From: Bacillus sp. FJAT-27264
GTDB lineage: Bacteria > Bacillota > Bacilli > Paenibacillales > Paenibacillaceae
Length of the DNA stretch: 64,000 nt
Assembly: GCF_001682855.1 (NCBI RefSeq)
Contig: NZ_MAQW01000012.1
Span: 62,001-126,000 of the forward strand
Direction of reading: 5' to 3'
Shown here: positions 32,628 to 41,558 of the stretch, one piece after another
Layout: each line of letters starts with the position of its first letter
Numbering within the stretch: the stretch's first letter is position 1
Program-made: the position numbers and the translations under genes
Notes under the pieces: model-generated
The model's database searches: none
What the model saw: only the letters and a program-made list of their open reading frames with translations
What the model was told of the DNA's origin: nothing

Positions 32628-33308
32628 CTAAACGCCTTCAACCAGTACACCCTCTTCCAAATGCAGCACACGGTCACACCATTCCAGCATTCGCTCGTCA
32701 TGCGTGACCATCACTGCTGCCTTACCTTCTCGCTTCACCTCGTCGGCAATCATGCTGACGACCTCTTTGCCTCGCTTAAAGTCAAGGCTTGCCGTCGGCT
32801 CATCCGCGAACAGAATCGCCGGCTTGTTCATCCACGCTCTGGCGATGGCGACCCGCTGCTTCTCCCCGCCAGAGAGTGCCTCAGGGTATTGATTCCGCCG
32901 TTCCCAGATCCCCAGGCGTTTCAGCAAGTAATCCGCCCGCTGTTTGGACTCCTTCGTTCCAAGCTTCGCCAGCTTGGCTACGTATAGGAGTTGCTCTTCA
33001 ACCTTCAGGTATGGGAGGAGCTGAGCGCTTTGGAACATAAAGCCGATCTTCTCCAGCCGCAGCTGGGTCAGCGCGCCTTTATCCTTGTCTTTTAACGATT
33101 CCCCGTCAATCAGAACTTCTCCGCTAGTTGGCGAGAGCAGCGCACCTGCTGTGGACAAAAAGGTGCTTTTCCCGGAACCCGAGGGTCCCAGCACCGCTAC
33201 GAATTCCCCCGCCTGAACTTCCAGGTTCAGGTTGTGCAGCACCGAAATGGTCGTATCCCCGTCACCATAAGTTTTGGTCACTTGCTTCATTGTTAGTTTC
33301 GCACTCAT
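32628..33308 (-). CDS. ABC transporter ATP-binding protein (MacB/LolD type)
   Basis: 226 residues. Walker A GPSGSGKSTFLS, Q-loop FMFQSAQLLPY, signature LSGGEKQRVAIARA and Walker B ILFADEPTASLD, with a His in MVTHDERML. Start ATG 33308 has GGGAGG 8 bases upstream and overlaps the permease stop (ATGA). It powers the FtsX permease at 33305. Such pairs export lipids, peptides or antibiotics and are often controlled by an adjacent two-component system, as here. Confidence 0.93.
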   Translation of the reverse strand: MSAKLTMKQVTKTYGDGDTTISVLHNLNLEVQAGEFVAVLGPSGSGKSTFLSTAGALLSPTSGEVLIDGESLKDKDKGALTQLRLEKIGFMFQSAQLLPYLKVEEQLLYVAKLAKLGTKESKQRADYLLKRLGIWERRNQYPEALSGGEKQRVAIARAWMNKPAILFADEPTASLDFKRGKEVVSMIADEVKREGKAAVMVTHDERMLEWCDRVLHLEEGVLVEGV

Positions 33309-34432
33309 GCGTAAGCCCTCCCTATCGCTTCCAATGCATCGACCTTCGCTACCCGTACCACCGATATGAGCGATCCACACAAGGACATGCCTACGAATAA
33401 TAAGCTGGTCCACAGAATCGTCATCGGTTCAAGCTGAAACGGCATCGAATCCGGCAGCGCCATGTTCATCCCAAAGGTCAGTGCCAAACTGACAACCAAG
33501 CTCGCTATGGACAAAATCATGACTTGGCCTACGACACTCCAAGCGAGATAAGACATCTTGGTGCCCATGGCTTTGAGAATACCGAACTGGCTTGTTTTCT
33601 GAATGGTAATGACATAGAAGAAGACGGCCAGCACGAAGGCGGCAATAACAAACAAGAAGACGATCATCATGAGCAGAGAGCCTTGCTCCGCGGAATATCC
33701 CGGAATGCTCTCAATAGCCTGCTTCTGGGTAATGATCTCCACATGATCCAGCTTGCCATTAAGCTCGGCGGCCTGATCAGCGTTGATGTTCAGTGCAATA
33801 ACATTATAGGATGCCTCTTGCGGAGAAACTCCTCCTTGGCTGGTACCTTGCTTCATCTCCTGCCACTCTTGTTGATTGATATAGACCACAGGGGTATGGC
33901 TATAGGAGTTATCCTTCACGAATCCGGCAACGGTAAAACTTTTGCCAGTCGCCTGATCACGGAGCGTGCTCCCGATGGTAATGCCCGACTGCTCCAGCTT
34001 CTTATCTACGAGCACGCTGCCTGTGGTGTCATTGGTGAGCTTATCGCCCTGTACCACCTTAGGAGCCAACATTCCGTTCATATCCACTGCAAAATAAGTA
34101 ATGTCAGCCTTCACGTCATCGGCGTTACCAGTTCCTGCGGTAACCGTGCTCATCTGAACCGCAAGCGGGGTCGCGTTATCCTCTCCGGTGACGGCCCGAA
34201 GCGCTTCAAGCTCTGTACCGCCCAGGACGGAACGTCTGAACGTATGCTCCGCATCGCTTTGAACCGCGAAATAATTCGCGGGCATGTTCTCTACGGCGGA
34301 AATATTGGCATAAGCCAGGCCTCTTGCTAGTCCAGTGACAAACAGGACCAGAAAAGAGACCAAGAGCATAATCACCATAATCAACGAATATCTGGCTTTG
34401 GAATGCCTCATCTCTCTCAGGGCTAAAAACAT
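33305..34432 (-). CDS. FtsX-like ABC transporter permease
   Basis: 375 residues. One N-terminal helix (about 12-35), a large extracellular domain (about 40-245) and three C-terminal helices, the FtsX layout. The extracellular part has VLGGTELEALRAVTG and PVVYINQQEWQEM. It forms a transporter with the ATPase just downstream. The gene starts 86 bp after the histidine kinase stop on the same strand, so it is either read through from the two-component operon or from a promoter in that gap, where an inverted repeat CTACACTGTAG/CTATACAGAGTAG lies. Confidence 0.9.
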   Translation of the reverse strand: MFLALREMRHSKARYSLIMVIMLLVSFLVLFVTGLARGLAYANISAVENMPANYFAVQSDAEHTFRRSVLGGTELEALRAVTGEDNATPLAVQMSTVTAGTGNADDVKADITYFAVDMNGMLAPKVVQGDKLTNDTTGSVLVDKKLEQSGITIGSTLRDQATGKSFTVAGFVKDNSYSHTPVVYINQQEWQEMKQGTSQGGVSPQEASYNVIALNINADQAAELNGKLDHVEIITQKQAIESIPGYSAEQGSLLMMIVFLFVIAAFVLAVFFYVITIQKTSQFGILKAMGTKMSYLAWSVVGQVMILSIASLVVSLALTFGMNMALPDSMPFQLEPMTILWTSLLFVGMSLCGSLISVVRVAKVDALEAIGRAYA

Positions 34433-34518
34433 AGTACCACTCCTTCTACTCTGTATAGCTACAGTGTAGAAAGTGAAAATGAACGGAGTATGAATAAAGA
34501 ATTACAAAAACCCACTAT

Positions 34519-35895
34519 TTACAATAGTGGGAGGGTCACGGTGAATATCGTCCCTTCACCTACGCGGCTGGAGACCTCCACGGTTCCGGCATGTGCTTCA
34601 ACAATCTTTTGCACAATGGCAAGTCCCAGGCCGCTGCTATGCGTCTCATGGGTACGCGCCCGGTCGACTTTATAGAAACGGTCGAAGATCATCGGCAATT
34701 CTTCTTCGGCGATGCCTTCGCCAGTATCTTTGACCGATACGATACAATTTCCTCCGGCTATCTTGGAGGTGATGGCAATGGAACCGCCGACAGGCGTGTA
34801 TTTTATGGCATTGGACACCAGATTCATCCACACCTGATAGAGCAAATTAGAATCAGCATGGATACTGATGTCCGCCAGATTCAGACGCACAGCGAGCTGC
34901 TTCTCCGTCAGTCTCCACTCCATAATCTGCACAACTTGACGCAATTGGGCCTTGAGATCGAAGTCTTTCTTAGTCAGCGCTTCGGCATCATAATCCAGGG
35001 AAGACAACGTAAGTAATTGCTTGCTAAGCAGGGATAGACGGCGGCTTTCTCCATCAATGATGGTGAGATACTCCAGCCGCTGCTCCTCCGGCAGCGAGGT
35101 TTCCCTCAGCGCATGTGCAAAGCCCTGAATCGACGTAAGCGGCGATTCAATCTCATGCGAGACATTGGCGACAAACTCCTGCCGTGCCCGGTTCGTCCGT
35201 TCCAGCTCCCGGCTCATCACCATAAAATGAGAAGCCAGCTGACCGATCTCGTCCTTCCGCCACGTGTTCAACCGGATATCGTACCGGCCCTTGGAGATCC
35301 GCTTCGTGGCTGTAGTCAGCCGGGTGATCGGCCGGACAATATGAAATACACTGATCATCACAAAGCCCAAGCTGATTAGAATCGTGAACCCGATAATCAT
35401 CGCAAAAAAGATCCGCAGCTCTCCGAACTGAACCTGAGCATCCGGCCGCAGGAACAGTGCATAAGTGCCTTCCGCCGTGTTGATCGGCACGCCTATCGAA
35501 TTCCGCAGCTGGTTGTCAAAAAAACCGGTGATAAACGGCTTGCTTGGAAACTCGGCAATTCCGTGGTATACCTGTCCTCCCAGCACCGTGTCAATCTGCT
35601 CTTTCTCCAGATCCTTGACACGGAATGGCTCGCCATAAGTCCGCTCGTCGCCTTTCCCATTCGTCAGATAGAGCCGGTAGCCAAGGGCTGCCGTACTTTG
35701 CAGATAATCCTCCTGCGACTCCGGGTGCGAGGCAATAAACTGCTGGATTTGTACAGCCATCCCGGTCAGCTTGGCATCGTTCTCCGGTTTCACCTGGGAC
35801 TGATAATAGAGGTTAGAGATCAGGAAGCCGAGCAGACTGCTCACAATAATGACAGAACAAAAGACAATACACATCCGAACATACAAGGACTTCAT
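34519..35895 (-). CDS. Sensor histidine kinase linked to an ABC transporter
   Basis: 458 residues. Two membrane helices (about 8-30 and 160-183) flank an extracellular sensor of about 125 residues. HAMP, then the His of NVSHEIESPLTSIQG near 247 (HEIESP in place of the common HELKTP), and the ATPase with NLVSNAIKYT, DTGEGI and HSSGLGLAIVQK. Overlaps the regulator stop by four bases. With the ABC pair downstream it forms a transporter-sensor module like those that answer cell-envelope stress or peptide antibiotics. Confidence 0.92.
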   Translation of the reverse strand: MKSLYVRMCIVFCSVIIVSSLLGFLISNLYYQSQVKPENDAKLTGMAVQIQQFIASHPESQEDYLQSTAALGYRLYLTNGKGDERTYGEPFRVKDLEKEQIDTVLGGQVYHGIAEFPSKPFITGFFDNQLRNSIGVPINTAEGTYALFLRPDAQVQFGELRIFFAMIIGFTILISLGFVMISVFHIVRPITRLTTATKRISKGRYDIRLNTWRKDEIGQLASHFMVMSRELERTNRARQEFVANVSHEIESPLTSIQGFAHALRETSLPEEQRLEYLTIIDGESRRLSLLSKQLLTLSSLDYDAEALTKKDFDLKAQLRQVVQIMEWRLTEKQLAVRLNLADISIHADSNLLYQVWMNLVSNAIKYTPVGGSIAITSKIAGGNCIVSVKDTGEGIAEEELPMIFDRFYKVDRARTHETHSSGLGLAIVQKIVEAHAGTVEVSSRVGEGTIFTVTLPLL

Positions 35896-36569
35896 GCGTT
35901 GATCATCTCCACCTTGTAGCCGATGCCGCGCACCGTCCGGATTACAAAATCATCTTGATACCCGGCAAACCGCTGCCGCAGCCGCTTAATATGTACATCG
36001 ACCGTCCGCTCATCCCCCTCGTACCCGGCTCCCCAGACCAGCTCAATCAGTTCAGAGCGAGAGAACAGCCGGCCCGGATATTGAGCCAGCTGTGCCAGCA
36101 GCTCGAATTCCTTTACAGGAAGCAGCAGGACATCATCCCCATCGTTAATCTCATAATTTTTGCGGTCAATGACAAGGGAATTCAGGCGAATCTTATCGTT
36201 GGAAGCCACCGAATAACGCCGGAACAACGCCTTCATCCGAAAGATCAGCTCCTCCGGCTCAAAAGGCTTGGTCAAATAATCGTCAGTTCCCCGCAAGTAC
36301 CCCTGCTCTTTGTCACTGAGCTGCTGCCGTGCCGTCAGGAGAATGATCGGGATATCATACGTCTCACGGATATATTGGCACAGCTCCAGCCCATCGACAT
36401 GTGGCATCATCACATCGACAATCGCCATGTCCACCGTGTGCTCTTTTAACACCGTAATCCCTTCCCGGCCATCCCCCGCCTCCAGCACCTGATACCCTTC
36501 TCTTGTCAGCACATGCTTCAATAAGGTGCGGATGTTCATATCATCATCGGTCACTAGAATCTTCTTCAT
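35892..36569 (-). CDS. OmpR-family response regulator linked to an ABC transporter
   Basis: 225 residues. Receiver with VTDDDMNIR, Asp of AIVDVMMPHVDGLEL near 52, Lys of KPFEPEEL, and C-terminal winged helix ending RTVDVHIKRLRQRF and IRTVRGIGYKVEM. First gene of the regulator, kinase, permease, ATPase block. Likely targets are its own operon and the downstream ABC genes. Confidence 0.93.
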   Translation of the reverse strand: MKKILVTDDDMNIRTLLKHVLTREGYQVLEAGDGREGITVLKEHTVDMAIVDVMMPHVDGLELCQYIRETYDIPIILLTARQQLSDKEQGYLRGTDDYLTKPFEPEELIFRMKALFRRYSVASNDKIRLNSLVIDRKNYEINDGDDVLLLPVKEFELLAQLAQYPGRLFSRSELIELVWGAGYEGDERTVDVHIKRLRQRFAGYQDDFVIRTVRGIGYKVEMINA

Positions 36570-36672
36570 TGCTTCTCACTCACTCTCTGCCATACCTGGA
36601 CATCTTATAATGCTCCCATAGTATCAACATTAGAGCGATTCAACAACTTTATCTATTCGATAGTAGGTAGAC

Positions 36673-37494
36673 TTAATCGGCTGTGGAACGGATGAAGGGA
36701 ATAATGCTCTCTTTTAGAGAAAGCAACGGCCCTCCAACAAAACGCTCCAGATCCTGTGAAGTGGATGCGGTGTCGAGTCTGGACAGAAATGGGTAGATCC
36801 AGTGCTGCGCCCCTGCGTCCGGCTTATGAACCACAGGCTGACCAGCCATCTCCGACAGTACCGCGGCTAGTTGATCGAAATTCCATGTCTCTGAGGCAGT
36901 CAATTCATAAATGGCATTCTCATGATCGGATGAAGCCAATATGCTGGCCGTTCCAAGGGCAAGATCGCGACGCGTGACGGTGTTGAATGCCCAGTCTCCC
37001 GGGGCGGTAATTAGTTCTCCACTGGAAAGTGCTTCAGTTAAGCCAAGCACCCCGACAAAATCCGTATATAAGGCATTGCGCAGAAAAGTATAGTTTAGGC
37101 CGGATTCGAGAATTGCCTGCTCGGTACGCAGATGTACATTATGCTGCGAATCGGCACCGGGTTTTGGAAAGGCAAAGCTTGTGTACAAGAAATGTTCGAC
37201 CTTCGCTTTCTTTGCTGCCTCGATAACATGACTATGCTGAACATAGCGGATACCATCATCCGTATTTGAGCTGGAGATGAGCAGTAGCCTGGAAACCCCG
37301 GCGAAGGCTTCCTCAAGGGTCTCCGGACGATCATAATCCACAATTCGGATCTGTACTCCCAGGGACTGCAAATGCTCTCCCTTCTGCGGGTCCCGGACAC
37401 CTGCAATCAACTGTTCCAGGGGAAAAATCTCTGCGAGTCTTTCGATAATTTTAGTGCCAAGCTGTCCGGTTGCTCCAGTAATAAGTATCGACAT
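36673..37494 (-). CDS. NmrA-like NAD(P)-binding protein, QorB-type
   Basis: 273 residues with an N-terminal Rossmann fold (ILITGATGQLGTKII) and the NmrA/QorB pattern of SSNTDDGIRYVQHSHVIEAAKKAKVEHFLYTSF, FLRNALYTDFV and a C-terminal domain without the classical SDR Tyr-Lys pair. QorB-type enzymes reduce quinones with NADPH. It shares operator TAGTTAAGTTATTAACTA with the MarR gene 78 bp upstream, so it is the likely regulated target. Confidence 0.88.
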   Translation of the reverse strand: MSILITGATGQLGTKIIERLAEIFPLEQLIAGVRDPQKGEHLQSLGVQIRIVDYDRPETLEEAFAGVSRLLLISSSNTDDGIRYVQHSHVIEAAKKAKVEHFLYTSFAFPKPGADSQHNVHLRTEQAILESGLNYTFLRNALYTDFVGVLGLTEALSSGELITAPGDWAFNTVTRRDLALGTASILASSDHENAIYELTASETWNFDQLAAVLSEMAGQPVVHKPDAGAQHWIYPFLSRLDTASTSQDLERFVGGPLLSLKESIIPFIRSTAD

Positions 37495-37522
37495 AAATAA
37501 CGTCCTTTCAATTTCATGAATT

Positions 37523-37540
37523 TAGTTAAGTTATTAACTA
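37523..37540. promoter_or_regulatory. MarR-type operator of the NmrA gene
   Basis: TAGTTAAGTTATTAACTA: 7-bp arms TAGTTAA/TTAACTA with a 4-base centre. The same 18 bases occur inverted at 38041-38058 before the MarR gene. A possible minus-strand promoter is TTGGAT and TCATAT with a 17-bp spacer just upstream. Confidence 0.75.
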
Positions 37541-37572
37541 TATGATTAAAAAGAGTACGCTGATCCAATCAG

Positions 37573-38019
37573 CTACTCTCTGGTCAACTTCCGCAACAAT
37601 CCCATCAGCTGATGGATTTCCTGCGGCTCCAGCCGCTGCATCCGCTCGCCCACCGCTTGCCGGTTCTCTGGTAAATGCTCCTCCAGCAACGCTTCACCTT
37701 TACCAGTCAAAGAAATCACCGTCTTCCTGCCATCGGCTGCATCACTGGCCCGGCTGATATAGCCGTCCTTTTCGATTGGGGTCAGCAGCAGGCTAATATT
37801 TGCCTTGGTAACCCCGATGATCGACGCCAGCTCGGAGGGCAGGATGCTGCCGCCCTGTTTGGCGATCTCTACCAGGATGCGAATTCTCGCTCCATTCAGG
37901 CCCTTGGATTGCCAGTATTTCTCGGAAACAGCCACCAGCTTAGCAGTCGTCTCCACCAGGGTAAAGAACGCCTCTGTAGGCAGTGGCTGGTTCAGTACAT
38001 ATTTCTGCAAATCATCCAT
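37573..38019 (-). CDS. MarR-family transcriptional regulator
   Basis: 148 residues with the MarR winged helix: LNGARIRILVEIAKQGGSILPSELASIIGVTKANISLLLTPIEKDGYISRASDAADGRKTVISLT. Helices at both ends would form the dimer. Several MarR proteins answer quinones or phenolics, which fits the NmrA/QorB-like neighbour. It has no Cys in the recognition part that would mark a redox switch. The ribosome site is weak: GGAG 14 bases before the ATG. Confidence 0.92.
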   Translation of the reverse strand: MDDLQKYVLNQPLPTEAFFTLVETTAKLVAVSEKYWQSKGLNGARIRILVEIAKQGGSILPSELASIIGVTKANISLLLTPIEKDGYISRASDAADGRKTVISLTGKGEALLEEHLPENRQAVGERMQRLEPQEIHQLMGLLRKLTRE

Positions 38020-38040
38020 AACTTCGTTGTCAGCTCCAAT

Positions 38041-38092
38041 TAGTTAATAACTTAACTATATTCAAAATACACTACTACCTCAGACTTGTCAA
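38041..38092 (-). promoter_or_regulatory. MarR promoter with its operator
   Basis: On the minus strand TTGACA (38087-38092) and TATTTT (38064-38069) have a 17-bp spacer. The palindrome TAGTTAAGTTATTAACTA (38041-38058) covers the expected start, so bound protein would block transcription; autorepression is likely. Confidence 0.75.
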
Positions 38093-38126
38093 AATAGTAT
38101 TTGCCTACCCTCACCAACGCCGCCAT

Positions 38127-38156
38127 AAAAAAGCCCCGAAGCCAAGGCTTCAGGGC
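38127..38156 (-). terminator. Terminator downstream of the metallophosphoesterase gene
   Basis: GCCCCGAAGCC (38133-38143) pairs with GGCTTCAGGGC (38146-38156) with one mismatch; on the minus strand TTTTTTATGG follows. Confidence 0.75.
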
Positions 38157-38204
38157 ACACAATTCGTTGCATAGAAAGTATTTTCGGTGATAGCTTTACG
38201 CCTA

Positions 38205-39398
38205 TTAGACCAGTACAGTCTTCGTAATTACCGGCTCTTCACTGTATCTCGTTCTGCCTTCCGGCAGTACTTCCAACTTAATCAACTCCGAGCGGCTCGC
38301 GAGGCGGATCGGTGGTCCCCAAGTGCCGTAGCCGGAGGATACGACTACATGCAGGTTTTCTTTTTTCAGGTATCCCCAGTCAAGCTCAAACAATCGTTTA
38401 GTTATCCAATGATTGGGTGCGATCTGGCCACGGTGCGTATGACCCGAGAGCAGAACGTCCACACCTGCCTGAGCCGCAGCTCCAAAGCCGGTCGGCTGGT
38501 GGTCCATCATGATGACAGGCTTGGAATGGTCAATTCCCTCAAGCAGTGCAGGTACGCTCAATCTGCCACCGGCCTCCATCGTTTCCGCAGTTTTGTCCTT
38601 ACGACCTACGATATAAACGCCGGCTGTCTCCACAACTTCGTCCTGTAGCACTCTGATCCCGATGCTCTTCATCACTTGGGTATATTCCTCGATGGAGCCG
38701 CCATAGTATTCATGGTTCCCCAGCACAGCATATACGCCATAACGTGCTTTAAGCAGTTTTAACTGCTCACTCATCTTATTACGAACGAACGGCTCAATGC
38801 TATCATCCAGCACGTCCCCGGCGAGCAGGACAATATCCGGCTGCATGCGGTTGATCTCTGCCACCATTTTTTTCAGATGCCGATTCCCGACGATGTTCCC
38901 CAAATGCAGGTCAGATGCTACGGCAACGGTCAGCGGCTTCCGGGTTCCACGCGTTTTGGCGATGGGCAGCGAATGATTGCGCACAACCGTACTCCAAGCA
39001 TTTCTGGAACCCCAAATCAGGAACAGAGCCAACAGCACCAACAGCACCCCGCCAGCATCAGTGACAAAGGAATCAGGCACCTTACCGCTCCAGTAGAGCA
39101 GTAGGTAAACCAAATCTGTCAAAGGCAGCAGGAGAATAGCAAATTCCATACAAGCCAAGTAATATGAGCCTACGACTTTAAACAGTCTTCCAGCTGGTTT
39201 AAGCACCTGCGGCCATGGGATCATTCCGATGACGTATGCCAGCGCTACAACTGTAAAGAGACTCCAAAACCAGGCCGGAGACGATCCTGGCAGCCATTCC
39301 TGTACCAACAGCCACAGGTGATAGCCGATGTAATAATTCACTAGAACCAACCCAAGCAGCATCAATACTCCTGAGGCTATTCTTTGCAAAGTCTTCAT
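38205..39398 (-). CDS. Metallophosphoesterase with N-terminal membrane helices (YkuE-like)
   Basis: 397 residues. About four membrane helices in the first 135 residues, then a calcineurin-like phosphoesterase with all metal motifs: VASDLHLGN, LLAGDVLDD, LGNHEYYGG, and GHTHRGQIAPNHWI. YkuE-type enzymes are thought to cleave lipid or cell-surface phosphates such as UDP-diacylglucosamine-like substrates, not tested here. The ATG at 39398 has GGGGAG 7 bases upstream. Confidence 0.9.
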   Translation of the reverse strand: MKTLQRIASGVLMLLGLVLVNYYIGYHLWLLVQEWLPGSSPAWFWSLFTVVALAYVIGMIPWPQVLKPAGRLFKVVGSYYLACMEFAILLLPLTDLVYLLLYWSGKVPDSFVTDAGGVLLVLLALFLIWGSRNAWSTVVRNHSLPIAKTRGTRKPLTVAVASDLHLGNIVGNRHLKKMVAEINRMQPDIVLLAGDVLDDSIEPFVRNKMSEQLKLLKARYGVYAVLGNHEYYGGSIEEYTQVMKSIGIRVLQDEVVETAGVYIVGRKDKTAETMEAGGRLSVPALLEGIDHSKPVIMMDHQPTGFGAAAQAGVDVLLSGHTHRGQIAPNHWITKRLFELDWGYLKKENLHVVVSSGYGTWGPPIRLASRSELIKLEVLPEGRTRYSEEPVITKTVLV

Positions 39399-39612
39399 TA
39401 TGTTTCTCCCCTTCACCGCGTTCTTCTGTATCTAACTCAAATCATAACACAAACCGTTAACACAGTATAAAATCCAGGCAGGGAATCGTCAAAGACCGCA
39501 GATTTATTCCTGCTGTAATGGCCCTCGCTCGTTTCTATTTTTGAAACTTTTACGCATTTTTTGAGGGTTATTTTTAACTTCCGTTATTATAAAGACAGCT
39601 TTAACTGCAAGA

Positions 39613-39626
39613 CTTCTCCGGAGAAG
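39613..39626 (+). promoter_or_regulatory. Perfect palindrome in the MFS 5' UTR
   Basis: CTTCTCCGGAGAAG, 14 bp, about 45 bases before the MFS start and downstream of a possible promoter (TTGAGG and TATTAT, 18-bp spacer, near 39560-39590). It could be a regulator site or fold the leader. The rest of 39417-39672 shows nothing else. Confidence 0.4.
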
Positions 39627-39672
39627 GAACTTGAGCAACAGAGCTTTAAGAGAGGAAGTGACTTGATCCCTA

Positions 39673-40857
39673 ATGTCAGCCAAGATTTATATCGCTCTAC
39701 TCTCCCTTGCCATTAGCGCGTTTGCTATCGGAACAACAGAGTTTGTCCTGGTAGGGCTGCTGCAAACAGTAGCAGATGATCTTTCCATCAGTATCACACG
39801 AGCAGGAACACTTATTTCCGGCTATGCCGTCGCAATTGCCGTAGGAACTCCGCTCATCGCGACCTTTTCAGGGCGTTTTCCCAAAAAGCAGCTTCTGCTC
39901 CTTTTGATGGCCATATTTACCTTAGGCAACTTGCTGGCAGCATTCTCGCATTCGTATGGTCTGCTAATGTTGTCACGGGTCATTACAGCCATCGCCCACG
40001 GTGTGTATTTTGCAGTAGCAGCTACCGTTGCTGTGGACATGGTTCCCGCCAGTCATAAAGGTACCGCTGTCTCGATCATGTTCACCGGACTAACCGTAGC
40101 CACCATTGTCGGCGTTCCCATGGGAACGTATATCGGCCAGCATTTCGGCTGGCGTGCTACCTTTGGCGTTGTAGCCACACTTGGTTTCGTAGCTTTGGTC
40201 TCCAATGGTCTGACGATCGGTAAGGTTAATCAGGATTTGAGCAAGCTTCGCTTAAGCGATATCAGAAAGCTGGTCTTTAACAACCGCATCCTGCTGGCCT
40301 TACTGATGACCGTACTCGGCTTCGGGGGAACGTTTACCTTATTCACCTACCTTACTCCTATTCTGGAAAATATCAGCGGCTATTCGCCCGGCTCCATTAC
40401 GCTTCTGCTGCTAGTCTATGGAGTTGCTGTTGCGATAGGCAACCTAATCGGCGGAAAACTCGCCAATGCGCACCCTGTAAAATCGCTGCGGCTTGTATTT
40501 TTGTGCCAAAGCATTGTATTGCTGCTGCAAATCGTACTGCTGCCGAGCAAGCAACTGACCATTCTTGGGCTTATCTTAATGGGCTTCTTCGCCTTCATGA
40601 TGTCTCCGGGAGTACAGGCCTACATCCTGACACTCGCTGAAAAGTTCGCCCCGTCAGCTAAAAATCTGGCATCAGCACTGAATATTTCCGCCTTTAATAT
40701 CGGCATTGCGGCTGGCTCTACCATAGGAGGCTATGCCGTGGACCATCTGGGTTACTTGGACACTGCTTGGCTTGGAGCCATCATGGTGTGCGGAGCTATG
40801 CTTTTGGCCATGCTGAACTATCGTCTAGACAGACAACAACAACTTTTTGAGGAGTGA
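39673..40857 (+). CDS. MFS transporter, DHA1 drug/sugar efflux type
   Basis: 394 residues with 12 membrane helices. DHA1 marks include GTTEFVLVGLLQTVADDL in helix 1, FSGRFPKKQLLLLLMA in loop 2-3, and LSRVITAIAHGVYFAVAA in helix 4, close to AraJ/YdhP-type exporters. Substrate unknown. It overlaps the ribosome site of the next gene, so the two are coupled. A long gap (AGGAAG 14 bases before the ATG) makes the start less sure. Confidence 0.9.
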   Translation: MSAKIYIALLSLAISAFAIGTTEFVLVGLLQTVADDLSISITRAGTLISGYAVAIAVGTPLIATFSGRFPKKQLLLLLMAIFTLGNLLAAFSHSYGLLMLSRVITAIAHGVYFAVAATVAVDMVPASHKGTAVSIMFTGLTVATIVGVPMGTYIGQHFGWRATFGVVATLGFVALVSNGLTIGKVNQDLSKLRLSDIRKLVFNNRILLALLMTVLGFGGTFTLFTYLTPILENISGYSPGSITLLLLVYGVAVAIGNLIGGKLANAHPVKSLRLVFLCQSIVLLLQIVLLPSKQLTILGLILMGFFAFMMSPGVQAYILTLAEKFAPSAKNLASALNISAFNIGIAAGSTIGGYAVDHLGYLDTAWLGAIMVCGAMLLAMLNYRLDRQQQLFEE

Positions 40858-40861
40858 AATT

Positions 40862-41323
40862 ATGATGAATCTTCAATCGCTGGAACAACTGGAGAACCAA
40901 CTCCAATTAGATCATTTTACTAACGAGGATGCCCTGGAGCTCGGATTTACCATTATCAACTATGCCAAAGAACAAGGCACCTCAATTGCCGTTCATATTG
41001 AGCGGAACCGTGTCCCATTGTTCACCCATCTGATGGAAGGCACCTCTGATGAGAATTACCACTGGCTCTTCCGTAAAAAGCGGGTAACCGACCACTACAA
41101 CCGTAGCTCCGCTTACATTGCCGAACGTTTCGCCCAGAGTGGAACTACGCATACAGAGAGCTCTCTTCTATCACCGGTTGAATATCAGGCGGTAGGCGGC
41201 ACCTTTCCGCTTCGCATCAAAAACGTTGGTGTAATTGGCTCCGTTACAGTAGCCGGACTAACAGGTCAACTTGACCATGATTATGCAGTAGAGGGTCTTA
41301 AGCGATTTATAGATAGTTATTAA
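40862..41323 (+). CDS. Heme-degrading/GlcG-HbpS-like domain protein (UPF0303)
   Basis: 153 residues of the UPF0303 group within the GlcG/HbpS fold: LEQLENQLQLDHFTNEDALELGFTI at the start, AVHIERNRVPLFTHLMEGTS in the middle and VGVIGSVTVAGLTGQLDHDYAVEGL at the end. Some relatives bind or degrade heme; others have no known job. GGAGTGAAATT before ATG 40862 supports this start, with the SD inside the MFS stop region. It forms a two-gene operon with the MFS. Confidence 0.85.
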   Translation: MMNLQSLEQLENQLQLDHFTNEDALELGFTIINYAKEQGTSIAVHIERNRVPLFTHLMEGTSDENYHWLFRKKRVTDHYNRSSAYIAERFAQSGTTHTESSLLSPVEYQAVGGTFPLRIKNVGVIGSVTVAGLTGQLDHDYAVEGLKRFIDSY

Positions 41324-41327
41324 TTCA

Positions 41328-41395
41328 GGGGAAACGTCGGGAAAATGCGGCTGCACAATGCCAAGCCAATCTCCAGGACGTTTCCCCACTGTTTT
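41328..41395 (+). terminator. Terminator of the MFS operon
   Basis: GGGGAAACGTC (41328-41338) pairs with GACGTTTCCCC (41377-41387) across a 38-base loop, followed by ACTGTTTTTCC. Confidence 0.6.
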
Positions 41396-41558
41396 TCCAA
41401 CTTGCTGGTATTAGTGACATCTTAGACAAGAACATTCAAGAACAATGAGAAGCTCTTTATGATTACTATTGCACTAAATCAAGGATTTGACGGCTTAATC
41501 TTTAGCACTTGCATGAATGTTGTACAATTGAACTAGACACGATAAGGAGTGAATCTGA

